This document shows, piece after piece, positions 22,377 through 33,940 of a DNA stretch of 64,000 nt (positions within the stretch are counted from its first letter, which is position 1; every line of letters begins with the position of its first letter). The stretch lies in NCBI GenBank assembly GCA_035772735.1, contig JASDFA010000004.1:20115501-20179500 (forward strand). Direction: 5' to 3'. Source of the DNA: Datura wrightii (taxonomy: Eukaryota; Streptophyta; Magnoliopsida; Solanales; Solanaceae). Made by a program: the position numbers and the translations under genes. The notes beneath the pieces were generated by a model. The model was not told the DNA's origin, did no database searches, and saw only the letters and a list, made by a program, of their open reading frames with translations.

Positions 22377-24439
22377 TGTTACACCTCATAACTTCCATAA
22401 TTTTAGTTGGCGTATTCTTAAGTTAGTAAAGAGTTTTAGAGTATGACGCATATGAGAAAGGGCCAGGGGAAAGGTCGAATAAGTGCGGAATCGAGGTTGC
22501 AAGGGAGAAGGCCAGACAAGCTTCCAAGAGGGGCAATGTGCCAAGGACCCTCTCCCTCTGCGATGGGCTCCATGAAAAGACCGTAAAATGGTGCGTTGGG
22601 GTCTGTGCCATGGACCCCCTGTCCACTGCCCCAATATTATATAAGTTCATGTTTTCATTTCATATAAAATATCCTTGCAAGAGAGAGAGAGAGGTATGCC
22701 ATTTTCATCTAAATATCTTTTGATTACGCTGCTAAACGCGGTCTAAACTCAAATTAACTTCAGGTATTGAGTTTTAAGCCTGCAGGGAGCATCTTTATGG
22801 AGGTATTTTCTTTAAATATGCCCGGCAAATTATAACCCTATCGAGTAGAATTTGTCATACTTGCTCCAAATTGATTCCTATAATGTCACAGGGTTCAAGT
22901 AAGCATTTCTCCCTTCTGAAATCTCAGGAAATTATACGTTTTCAGCCGTATTTCATTAATTTGAAGTATAGTTAATATTAGTATTATAAGTTGTTGTTTC
23001 TGCCGAATTTAGTACTGAAACTAGTATCATTCTCCCAGTAATACGATTACAGTTGGAAAGGGCTATTGAATACAAATTGAAACTCACTAGTTAATCAGAA
23101 ATCATTCGATCGAGGTATGTTAAGGTGAATCCCTTCGGCAAGTTAGGTTCTTTAGTATTTTAATACAACTTGAATCCTAGTAAGAGAGCCAAAAGTATAT
23201 ATATTGTGATTATCTATTGCTATTAGTTGAAACCATTACTTATTTTAGTTTGGGAGTTTCATAACCAACCCAAGGGTTACTAGCTATGTCGACGCCCCCC
23301 AGGGGCGAGATGATGTCGCTCCAAGGAGTGGTATTTCATCCACGAGGGACAAAGATGGAGTCCAAGGGCCTCATATAGTCCATTATATGGCTGGACTATT
23401 ATATGTCGTATCGGCACTGCACCCCTGTCGAGCTTGGTGCCCGGGATGCAGATATTAGGAGTCTAGTGGACTCAAACACATCTATAGTTCAGGGGCCGAG
23501 CGAGATCAGTTGCAGACCCAGGGGACTGGTAGGACGGCTATAGTTATTAGATGAATCAGTGTGACCTTGTTAGGAGTATATAGATTGAAGTGTACTCATC
23601 CGGGCTTATGGAGGCCTCGGGTGGGTTATTTCATGCTGGTTGTACCTTCTGGCTTATGGGGGCCAGGTAAGGTTCTTATTTGCATTAGTACTAATAGATT
23701 AGACAGCAGGAAGTTCATCTATTCAAGTAGTATCTCTATTCATTTCGTTCAGTTACTTCCAGTTTCCTTTTAGTTTATTCAGCTATTTACAGTTACTGCC
23801 TTACATATTCGGTACATATTGTACTGACGCCCTTTTTGGAGCACTGCATTACTTGCCTGCAGGTGCGGATAGATGTGATTCAAGACTTCCCTAGTAGCCA
23901 GCCATGGTTAGCAGTGCAGTCGTCTCCTTTCCTCCGGAGCTAACAGTTAGAAGATTTACTCTTTTGATTGTACAGTTTATGGGTAGGTCAGGGCCTTGTC
24001 TCGACCATTATATCACTCCTAGAGGCTTGCAGATTGTTTCAAATTCCTTGTGGTTAGTTGTTGTTGGTCGTGTGGGGCCTGGTACGCTTTATTTTACGTG
24101 TTGACCGTGTGGGACCTTGTTTAGCTATTAGTTAGTGGCCTTGTCGGCCATAGCTTAGTTTAGTGCTGGATTTACTTTACAGTTATAACTAAAAAGCATG
24201 GTGGTCTTGTCGGCGCGCATAGGATTCTCTACTATTACTTGTTTCTGGTTGGCTATTTTCTTTTACAAGTGGCTATAAGGCCTTGTTGGCCGGGGGCTGT
24301 GTTTACAGCCGAGATATAGCCCGTTGTTTTTTTGAGTTGGGTTGCTGGCTTGCACCAAATGTTCATAAGCCTAGCCAAGTCAGTCAGATTCCATTATGGA
24401 ACTAGGTGCCAGTCATGCCTCCTAAGATGAGGCATGACT
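22377..24439 (+). repeat. 5' LTR of element D (2,063 bp)
   Basis: Starts TGTTACACCTCATAAC; the end is GGCATGACT where the 3' LTR has GGCGTGACA. A GC-rich hairpin stretch lies at about 22535-22622, just upstream of a TATATAAG box at 22638-22645 (31352-31359 in the 3' LTR). Several phrases in the tail repeat (GGCCTTGT..GGCC near 24130-24300). Confidence 0.87.
22638..22645 (+). promoter_or_regulatory. TATA box in LTR of element D
   Basis: TATATAAG, conserved at 31352-31359 in the 3' LTR, directly downstream of the GC-rich hairpin stretch. Same relative layout as in the A/B family. Confidence 0.5.
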
Positions 24440-24443
24440 AACT

Positions 24444-24455
24444 TGGTAACAGAGC
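24444..24455 (+). other. Primer binding site of element D
   Basis: TGGTAACAGAGC, one mismatch from the initiator tRNA-Met site TGGTATCAGAGC seen intact in element F. Located five bases after the LTR. Confidence 0.8.
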
Positions 24456-24645
24456 AGGTCATATCCCAGGGTGTCTACAAGCCGTGCTAAGAAGAGTCTT
24501 TTCTATGTATGTATTGTGCACCACATTCTATAGATAGGAGGCATGATAGGATGGTTACTCTTCTTTCTCTTCCAGTCGTGCTATAGAGTTATACTATATA
24601 GGATTGAGTCCCTATGCTTACCATATTCTTCTTTTCTATAGAGAA

Positions 24646-26018
24646 ATGTCGGACATGCAATAGACCACAATTGGCAGGAAGTTAGACGTCGCAGCAGGAG
24701 AAGGAACTAGAAGGGTGCCTCAGTCATAGACAGCCCGATCTGAGGGTGACAAGGAGACTTCATATCGGTCTCCCCAACACTCTCCACCATGCCAGGAGCC
24801 GTCCAGAGCGGAAGATGTGTCGGCAACGCCTCTAGTAGTATTTATATCAATGCCATCTGATCAGGAGGTTAGGAGTGTTATTTTTATGATAACTCAGATG
24901 AAGGTTGCATAGTGTCAGCCAGTGGCACCCATAGTTGCAGAGCCTTCAGGAGGACCTGGTAGTTCGAGGGTCCAAGAGTTTCTCACACTGAGTCCCCCGC
25001 ATTTCATAGGGACAGACCGAGATGAGGACCCTCAAGACTTTTTGGACCAGCTGCAGCAGATCTTTAGGGTAATGCATGCCACAACTGCGGAGTCGATTGA
25101 GTTAACGGTATTTCAGTTGTGGGACATAGCAGTATTATGGTACGAGAGTTGGGAGAGGTCCCGAGGTAGACATGTTCCCTCTTCAACTTTGTCCAGTTTT
25201 TCAAAGGCCTTCTTGGACCACTATTTGCCGCGGGTAGATCAGTTTCTACATCTGGAGCAGCGTTCAATGAGTGTTCGGGAGTATGCTATGAGATTTGACT
25301 CCTTGGATCGATACGCACCATCTTTTGTAGATACTATGCCAGCCATGGTGCACCAGTTCATTATGGGGCTACTCCTAGAGTACAAAGAGACTTGAATTAT
25401 GGCTACTCTGTGAGAGGACATAGATATTGCCCGTGTTCAGGCATTTGCTTAGAATATTCAGGGAATCAGGTAGCGGCACCAGGAGATAAAGAGGGCAAAT
25501 CGGGAGCAACGCTATGGGGCTAGACCTAGTGATACGCAGAGTTCCAGGGTGGACCTAGGCCACGACTATCAAGCAGACCACCCAAACCCCCACCTCCACA
25601 GCAGCAGCAGGGGAGTAGACCAGGTCGTCAAGGCTAGTTAGGACCCAGCGAGAGCTCACGCCCATCGGGTTCATAGCAGCAGAGAGGGTCAGAGAAGAGT
25701 AGATTCACAGTGCCACTTTTCCCTATCTATAATCGATGTCTTCCTGGGGCATGCATGTATGGTTCTATGGCGTGTTACACATGTGGATAAGAGGGTCACA
25801 TAATGAGAGGTTGCCCAACCAGGGGTCATAGTGGTCGAGGCCGACAGGACAGATCTTTAGTAGTGTCACGTGCCCCAGCATCTCCAACAGGGCGTAGGCC
25901 CTCAGCTCTAGCCGGTAGAGGCCGAGGCAGGTCAGGGGAATCTAGCTTAGGCACTGGTCCAGATTGCACCTATGCTTTATTGGGAAGACAGGAGTCAGAG
26001 TTGTTGCTGGATGTAGTG
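24646..26018 (+). pseudogene. gag: Gag of element D (broken)
   Basis: ATG at 24646 opens the gag frame, which meets TAG within a few codons and further stops. The longest clean stretch (24922-25395) contains the capsid segment (SPPHFIGTDRDEDPQDFLDQ, LFQLW-like, SFSKAFLDHYLP, SVREYAMRFDSLDRYAP). A frameshift and stops follow, then the zinc knuckle near 25775 (CYTCG then stop, then EGHIMRGCP): the stop sits between the ligands. The end of gag and start of protease (DVVTG) is where the solo LTR inserted. Confidence 0.8.
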
Positions 26019-26023
26019 ACAGG

Positions 26024-27445
26024 TGATCTTGGGCAAATTTATATGCCCAAGTGATACTCAAAAGTACCATTTCCGCCTTGTTTATCTATCAATGTGTATA
26101 CATTCTCATGTAATTGTTAATAAAATGTGAATTTATACTAACCAACATGATTAGCATTGTTTTGTAGGTAAAATGTAATTTTGGGAAGCTTAAATGCATA
26201 TTGGATGATATCGGGGTTGGACTTGGATGCGAACAAGGAACAAGGCATTGGACAACATGAATTAAAGGGGCTCCGTGATGGAGCCGTGTCACGCTGCCAT
26301 CGCGGAGGCCTTCTGCCTGGATTGGGAAATTTCGCCCATATTCCAGAGAGGGTCCGCATCTGGTCCGTGGCACGGTGGCTTGGCTCCGCGTTGCACGCCG
26401 TGCCACATTGAGCTTTAATTCCTGGACCCCCAGTTCCAGTGAGGGTCCGCGTTCATAGAGTGTCACGGAGGCAGTGCTCCGTGATGCACTCCGTGACACA
26501 TTGCTCTTTATTCCGGGAAAAATTTCCAGCAGTATAAATAGAACACTTAGGTTCATTTTTCAATATTCTGACTTGGTGGAGCAAGAACGTGGGTTACAAG
26601 CAGTTGAGGGACGAAAATATCAGGGTTTTTTCTCTCTTTCTTTCTTCTTTAATTCAATTGCTTGTATGATTAACACTCATTTAAAGATGTTTAATCCACA
26701 AATGAGTGGCTAATTCCTCTTCTTGTTGAGGTTATGAACAATTGTGATGAAATGTGATCATTGATTATTTGGTTTTTCATCTTTTCTTCCATGTTGTTCT
26801 ATTAATTCTTGTTCTTACTGCATTAATGTGTGGCCTACGTTAATGTACATCTAAAAAGTCCGGTTTCACTCGAGAGAGCAAGAAATTGGAAAGTTGTGAA
26901 TTAATAGGATATGATCTTTACTTGATTTGGGAAAATTGGGAATTGATTTACTTTCAGGATAGAAATATACCTGAAAGTCGTATTAGTCAATTTAGGAACC
27001 GGATTTGTATGGCTAGAACATAAATTGCATTTAATCACAGAAATGTAGGTGGATGGTTCATGATTCTTAAGTGAGGTTAAATACGAGAGTTTTAATCTCT
27101 TGGCAATAGTTCTTAGCTAGAAACTGGAGGAAAAGATTAACCAAATTATGATGATAATTAATTTTATTACATGTTCGTTTAACCTCACCATGCTCTCATT
27201 CATAGTTCAGACTCAAAGTAGATAATTGTTTTAGCTTTAGTATAAAAATTATAAAAAAAAACTATCAAACTCTTGGTTACACTGTTGTCTGCATTTTTAG
27301 AAGTAAAATATAGTACAGTTGAGCAGATTGCACTTCATCCAAGTCTCTGTGGGATCGATACTTGGCTTACTAAAGCCACTTACTACTTGTTCGACCACGT
27401 GCACTTGCGTGTAGTTATATACCCATATAACGAAACAGCCGAACA
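26024..27445 (+). repeat. Solo LTR of the A/B family (1,422 bp)
   Basis: Starts TGATCTTGGGC, ends AGCCGAACA, and matches LTR B end to end in length. Flanked by ACAGG on both sides (26019-26023 and 27446-27450), so an element inserted here and was reduced to one LTR by LTR-LTR recombination. Coding sequence of D continues cleanly across the duplication. Retains the hairpins (for example 26459-26500) and TATAAATAG at 26533-26541. Confidence 0.93.
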
Positions 27446-27450
27446 ACAGG

Positions 27451-29310
27451 TATGCTGGAAATTTTCTCTCATTCTGTTTAATTTTTAATAGACCCAAGTT
27501 CCACTTTGTCTTATGTGACGCCACTAGTAGCTTGAAAATTCAGTATCACGCCAGAATTTCTTCAGCGGCCTTTTTCAATATCTACACTCGTCGGTGATTC
27601 TATTGTAGCTAAAAGGATCTACCGGGGGTGCATAGTAGGGATTTTTGGTCGGCAAACTTTAGCAGAATTGGTGGAACTAGAAATAATCCATTTTGATGCA
27701 ATTATGGGTATGGATTGGCTAGCACCATGTTATGCCAATGTCGAATATTGGAGCAATTTTCACATTCCAGGGGAGGTAGTGCGGGAGTGAAAAGGAAATG
27801 CAGCCACGCCAAAAGGTAGGTTTATATCGTATCTTCAGGCGAGAAAGTTGATAGCAAAGGGTTACATCTATCATATTGTCAAGGTTCAGGATGTTCAAGA
27901 AGAATCCCCGACTCTTCAGTCTATTCCAGTAATCAATGAATATCCAGATGTATTCCCAAATGAACTTCCTGGTATTCCCCCAGAATGGGAAATCGATTTT
28001 GCTATTGACCTATTACAAGATACTCAGCCTATATCTATCCCTCCGTATCAAATGGCTCCTGCTGAGCTCAGGGAATTGAAGGAACAACTGAAATATCTAT
28101 TAGATAAGGGCTTCATCAGGCCGAGCACTTCACCATGGGGTGTGCCAATTCTGTTTGTAAGGAAGAAGGATGGCTCCCTCTGTATGTGTATAGACAATCG
28201 GCAGCTAAATAAAGTCACCATCAAGAATAAATACCCACTTCCCAGGATAGACAACTTTTTTGATCAGTTACAAAGGGCAAAGTATTTCTCTAAGATCAAC
28301 TTAAAGTCTGGGTATCATCAGGTGCGGGTTCGGGAGAGAGATATCCCGAAGATGGCCTTCAGGACAAGGTATAGCCATTTTGAATTCTTAGTTATGTCCT
28401 TTGGGTTGACGAATGCTCCTATGGCGTTTATGGATCTGATGAACAGCATCTTCAGGCCGTATCTGGACTTGTTTGTGATAGTATTGATTGATGATATTTT
28501 GGTGTATTCTCGTGCAAGCAGAACATCGAGATTATTTGCGAACAGTGCTCCAAATTCTAAGAGACCGCTAGTTATACGCAAAATTTTCTAAATGTGAGTT
28601 CTGGATGAATTCTGTGGCCTTTTTGGGCCATATCATGTCAGAGGCTAGTATTCAGGTAGATTCATAGAAGATCGAGGCAGTAAAGACATGGACCAGACCC
28701 ACAACTCCCACTTAGGTACGCAGTTTCCTGGGGTTAGCCGGGTACTACAGAAGGTTTATAGAAGGGTTTTCGACCTTATCAGCACCTTTGACAAAGTTAA
28801 CCCAAAAAGCAGCTAAATTTTACTGGACCGAAGATTGTGAATAGAGTTTCCAAGAACTAAAGAACAGATTGACATCAGCGTCAGTACTAGCATTTCCAGA
28901 AGGATATCCAGTGTATTATGATGCTTCAGGTGTTGGTTTAGGGTGTGTTCTGATTCAACATAGTAAGGTAATTGTTTATGCTTCGGGGTAGCTGAGGAAG
29001 CATGAAAAGAACTATCCCACTCACGACCTGGAGTTAGCAGCAGTAGTTCATGCCTTAAAAATCTAGAGACACCACCTATATGGTGTACATGTGGACATTT
29101 TTACTGATCATAAGAGACTCCAATACATCTTTACACAGAAAGAGTTGGATCTGCGGCAGTGTCGCTGGTTAGAACTGTTGAAGGACTACGACGTGAATAT
29201 TTTATACCATCTAGGGAAGGCTAATATCATAGCATATGCTCTCAGTCATAGATCCATGGGGAGTTTAGCACACTTGAGGACCGAACAGCGGGAGCTGGCC
29301 TGAGAATTGC
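27451..29310 (+). pseudogene. PR-RT-RH: Protease, reverse transcriptase and RNase H of element D (broken)
   Basis: Protease: active-site segment IDPSSTLSYVTP (about 27490), later MGMDWLAPCYANVEYW. RT in a long clean ORF (27848-28591): LPGIPPEWEIDFAIDL, IPPYQMAPAELRELKEQL, LDKGFIRPSTSPWG, VRKKDGSLCMCIDNRQLN, then SKINLKSGYHQ, where the motif-A Asp has become Asn, and the catalytic LIDDILVYS. A frameshift follows YSR. RNase H (about 28870-29290) keeps YDAS-like, HDLELAAVVHALK, FTDHKRLQY and WLELLKDYDVN; TAG replaces Gln or Trp at several points. Confidence 0.85.
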
Positions 29311-30824
29311 ACTAGTTAGCCAGCTTAGCTATCCGAATAGTGGACTCAGGAGACAATGGGGCTATAATTCAGAATACAACACTACTATCATCCCTGGTTG
29401 TAGGGGTAAAACAACGCCAGTATGTAGATCCTCATTTAGCGTAGCTCAGACATAAGGTACAGCAGGGAGAAATAGCATCTTTTGAGGTAACTGAGGATGG
29501 GGTCTTGAGATATAGGGGTTGCCTCTGTGTCCCAGATATGGTAGAACTTCTCCAGTAGATCATGGAAGAGGTAGATTATTCCCGTTATTCTCTTCACCCA
29601 GGTTCAAAAAGGATGTATCATGACATAAAAGAAATTTACTAGTGGCCGGGAATGAAAAAGGGTGTAGCAAAATTTGTATCACAATGCCCTAACTGCCAGC
29701 AGGTAAAGGCTGAACATCAAAAATCCGGCGGATTGACACAGGAAATAGCAGTGCCTATGTGGAAACGAGAAGTAATTAACATGGATCTTGTGACAGGATT
29801 ACCTCGGACCAAACACAAATTTGATTCCATCTGGGTAGTTATTGATAGATTGACAAAGTTAGCTCATTTTCTGCCAGTCAGGACTACCTTCTCAACAAAG
29901 GACTATGTTGAATTGTATAGAAATGAAATAGTTCTATTGCATGGTGTCCCAGTATCAATCATTTCTGATAGAGGGGCACAATTCACAGCTAGATTCTGGC
30001 AGTCATTCTAGAAAGGCTTGGGAACACAGGTTAACCTGAGTACGGCCTTCCATCCTTAAATAGACGAGCAGGCAGAACGTACAATACAGAAGCTTGAGGA
30101 TATGTTGCAAGCGTGTGTGTTAGACTTCAAGGGCAATTAGGATGAACATTTACCCCTTATTGAATTTTCTTACAATAATAGTTATCATTCGGCAATCCAG
30201 ATGGCACCTTATAAGGCCTTATATGGGCGGAAATGCAGGTCCCCAGTTGGTTGGTTTGAGGTCAGAGAATCAAGTTTAATTGGACCAGACATAATCAATC
30301 AGTAAGAGGAGAAAGTGAAGTGTATCAGAGAGCACTTGTTGACAGCTCAAAGCTGCCAAAAATCTTACTCTGATGTACAGCATAGAAACCTGGAATTCAA
30401 TGTAGACAACTGGGTATTTATGAAAGTTTCATCAATGAAGGTTGTTATGAGGTTTTGTAAAAACGGAAATCTTAGCCCATGGTTTATTTGGTTGTATCGG
30501 ATCCTCTGAAGAATAGGCCAAGTGACATACGAATTCGATTTTCATTCAAAGCTAGAATCTGTTCACCCGGTCTTTCATGTATCGATGTTACGGAAGTTTA
30601 TAGGGGATCTATCCTGAGTTGTGCCAGTTGAGGATGTCCAGATTACTGAGGAGTTGGCCTACAAAGAAGTTCCAGTGGCCATATTAGATCAACGAGTTCA
30701 TAGGTTGAGGACTAAAGATGTTGCCTCTGTTAAGGTACTATGGAGAAACTAGAATAAAGAAGAGATGACTTGGGAAGCTGAAGATGATATGAAGTCTAGA
30801 TATCCTCACTTGTTCCAGGGTTAG
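29311..30824 (+). pseudogene. INT: Integrase with chromodomain-like tail, element D (broken)
   Basis: HHCC zinc region (HPGSKRMYHDIKEIY, CPNCQQVKAEHQ), DDE core with all three acids visible (NMDLVTGLPRT; ISDRGAQFTARFW; DEQAERTIQ), then WVFMKVSSMK, HPVFHVSMLRKF and the chromodomain-like end (VAILDQRVHRLRTKDV, VKVLWRN, SRYPHLFQG). The best stretch is 29652-30011. Stops recur (for example after SF at about 30010), mostly in place of Gln or Trp codons. Confidence 0.85.
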
Positions 30825-31089
30825 TCCGGACTATGCAATTAAGGTAAGATTGTTTTTCAGTTGTTACTTTATGATTTATGTTGTTCAGTTGACTATTATT
30901 TTGTTATAAAATAGTTGTAGTAGTGTTATGTGGAGTGCCTGTATTGGACTATTCTACATTTCAGGGTTTTCAGATAGTCCATATTCAGGGGAGACTCTGC
31001 CAAAATTTTTCCAGAATAATAGTTAAAAGAGTTAAACTCCTATAAGTTGAAGTTGACATTCGAGGACGAATATTCCTAGGGGAGGAGGA
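30825..31089 (+). other. 3' untranslated region and polypurine tract of element D
   Basis: Non-coding; contains ACATTCGAGGACGAATATTCC and ends in the purine tract AGGGGAGGAGGA directly before the LTR. Confidence 0.7.
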
Positions 31090-33182
31090 TGTTACACCTC
31101 ATAAGTTCCTATCATTTAAGACGACATATTTATACGTTAGTCAAGAGTTTTAGAGTACAACGCGTATGAGAAAGGACCCAGTGAAAGGCCAAACGAGCAC
31201 AGAATCGAGGTTGCAAGGGAGAAGGCCGGACAAGATGCCAAGAGGGGCAACGTGTTATGGACCCTCTCCCTCCACGATGGGCTCCGTGACATGCCCATAA
31301 AATGGTGCGTTGGGGTCCGTGCCACGAACCCACTATCCACCACCCAAATATTATATAAGTTCATGTTTTCATTATTTTTTCATTTCATATCAAATATCCT
31401 CGGTCAGAGAGAGAGAGGTACACAATTTTCATCTAAATTTCTTTCTATTATGCTGCTAAACGCGGTCCAAACTCAAATTAACTTTAGGTATTGAATTCTT
31501 AGCCTGTAGGGAACATTACTACAGAGTTATTTTCTTGAAATACGCCTAGCAAATCATAACCCTGCCGAGTAAAAGTTGTTGAAATTTATCTAAATTTATT
31601 CCTATACAGTCACAGGCTTCAAGTACGCATTTCTCCCTTATAAACTCTCAGGAAATTATACGTTTTTTATCGTATTACACTAAGTTGAAGTATAGTTAAT
31701 ATTAGTATTATAAGTTATCATTTCCACTGAATTTAGTAATGAAACAAGTCTCATTCTCCCAGTAATACCATTACAGTTGGAAAGGGCTATTGAATATGAA
31801 TTGAAACTCACCGGTTAATCAAAAATCAGTGATCGAGGTATGTTAAGGCGAATCCCTTCAGCAAGTTAGTTTCTTTAGTATTGTAATACAGTTTGAATCC
31901 TAATAAGAGACCAGAAGTATATCTATTGTGATTAGCTATTGCTATTAGTTGAAACTAGTATTTATGTTTAGTTTGGGGTTGACTTTGCCTTGTATAGCCT
32001 TCCATAACCAACCCCAAGGTTACTAGATGTGTCGACACCTGCCAGGGGCTAGATGTCGTCGCTCCAAAAAGCGGTATGCCATATGCGAGGGATGAAGATA
32101 GGGTCTGAGGGCCTCATACAGTCCATTCCATGGATGGACTATTATATTTCATATCGGCACCATACCCCATCGAGCCTGGTGCCTAGGGTGCAAATTTTAG
32201 GAGTCCACTAGACTCAGACACAACTATAGTTCAGGGGCCGAGCAGGTTTAGTTATAGACCTAGGGGACTGGTTAGGATAGATGTAGTCATTAGATGACTC
32301 ATTGTGACCTTGTTAGGGGTATATAGATTGAAATGTACTCGCCAAGGCTTATGGGGGGCCCGCGTGGGTTATCCAGTGCTAGTTGTACCTTACGACTTAT
32401 GGAGGCCAGGTAAGGTTCTTGTTTGCATTAGTACTGATAGATTAGACAATAGGAAGTTCATCTATTAAGGTAGTATCTCTATTCATTTCGTTTAGTTACT
32501 TCCAGATTCCTTTTAGTTTATTCAGTTATTTACAGTTACTGCCTTATGTATTCGGTACATATTGTACTGACGCCCTTTTTGGGGCGCTGCATTACTTCCC
32601 TACTGGTGCGGATAGACCCAGTTTAGGACCTTCCTAGTTTCTATCCAGATTTAGCAGTGCAGTCGTCTCCTTTCCTCCGGAGCTAACAGTAAGAAGGTTT
32701 ACTGTTTTGATTGTACAGTTTATGGGAAGTCGGGGCCTTGTCTTGACTATTATATCACTCCAAAAGGCTTGTAGATTATTTCAGATTCCTTGTGGTTATT
32801 TGTTGTTGGCCGTATGGGGCCCGTGTATGCTTTATTTTATGTGTTAGCCGTGTGGGGCCTTGTTTAGCTGTTAGTTAGAGGCCTTGTCGGCCATAGCTTA
32901 GTTTAGTGCTGGATTTACTTTATAATTATAACTAGACATCATGGTGGTCCTCTCAGCCCATAAAGGATTCCCTGCTATTACTTGTTTCTGGTTAGCTATT
33001 TTCTTTTATAGATGGCTACAAGGCCTTGTCGGTCGGGGCCTATATTTACAGTCGAGATATAGCCCATTGTTTTCTTGAGTTGGGTTGCAGGATTGCACCA
33101 AACGTGCATAGGCCTAGCCCGTTCAGTCAGATTCCAATATGAAACTAGGTTCCAGTCATGCCTCCCAAGGTGTGGCGTGACA
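31090..33182 (+). repeat. 3' LTR of element D (2,093 bp)
   Basis: Starts TGTTACACCTCATAAG, ends GTGGCGTGACA, then TTCTA. Roughly 80-90% similar to the 5' LTR by eye with small indels, indicating an old insertion. In the hairpin stretch (31240-31345) it keeps CTCCGTGACAT and GTCCGTGCCACG, which are more decayed in the 5' copy. Confidence 0.9.
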
Positions 33183-33940
33183 TTCTACCATACAATGCCT
33201 CAAACGAGGCCATATGGATGCTGGAGTGAAACCTATTGTTTTACACAAACTCGATAAGAGGCAAGTGGTCATCCAAACTACCCTTGAAATCGATCACGCA
33301 TGCTCTCAACATATCTTCTAGGGTCTGAATAGTCCTCTCAACTTGCCCATCTTTCTGCGAGTGAAAAGTTGTGCTGAGCTTGACCTGGGTGCCAAGTCCC
33401 TTCTGAAAAGACTTCAAGAAATGTGAAGTGAATTGGGTACCTCTATCTGAGATGATGGATAATGGCACCCCATAAAGCCTGACCAACTCCTCGATATAAA
33501 GTCTATCATAGTTCTCAACTGAATCCATAGTTTTAATTGGCAGGTAATGTGTTGACTTAGTCATCCGGTCCACTACTACCCAGATGGAATAATATTTCCA
33601 ACGAGTTCGAGGTAGACCCGTAATAAAGTCCATATTTACTTCTTTCTACTTCCATGTAGGTATGCTGATATCTTAGATCATACCTCCCAGTTTTTGATGC
33701 TCTACCTTGACTTGCTGGCAGTTCGGGCACTTGTATACGAATTCAGCGATGTCTCTTTTCATGTCGTTCCACAAGTAAATATCCTGCAAATCGCGATATA
33801 TTTTGGTAGCACCAGGGTGGATGGAGCATCTTGAGCTGTGTGCCTTAGCTAATATCTGTTGTTTCAGGTCACCGATGTCTGGTACACACAACCTGCCCTG
33901 ATAACGGAGCACATCATCTCCCCCTTTGGAAAAGCCTCAA
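33183..33940 (-). pseudogene. INT: Integrase N-terminal and core part of C2
   Basis: Minus strand: zinc region in ORF 33912-33673 (HPGATKIYRDLQDIY, CPNCQQVKVEHQ), then the core in ORF 33633-33241 (MDFITGLPRTRWKYYSIWVV, DRMTKSTHYLPI, ISDRGTQFTSHF, QVERTIQTLEDML, FKGSLDDHLPLIEF). All DDE residues and the zinc ligands are present, so this is better preserved than body C. One frameshift separates the two ORFs. The C-terminal half lies at 22376-21780. Confidence 0.85.

Larger units (their letters stand above)
22377..33182 (+). mobile_element. Element D: full-length Tekay-like Ty3 retrotransposon (10,806 bp)
   Basis: LTRs at 22377-24439 and 31090-33182, tRNA-Met-like primer site, gag, protease, RT, RNase H, integrase and chromodomain-like tail, polypurine tract GGGGAGGAGGA before the 3' LTR. 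Target duplication TTCTA at 22372-22376 and 33183-33187. Interrupted by a solo LTR at 26024-27445. Many stops and frameshifts; clearly inactive. Confidence 0.9.

Noticed and set aside
23561..24104. ORFs in the 5' LTR of D
   Set aside because: Not open in the 3' LTR copy and without known motifs.
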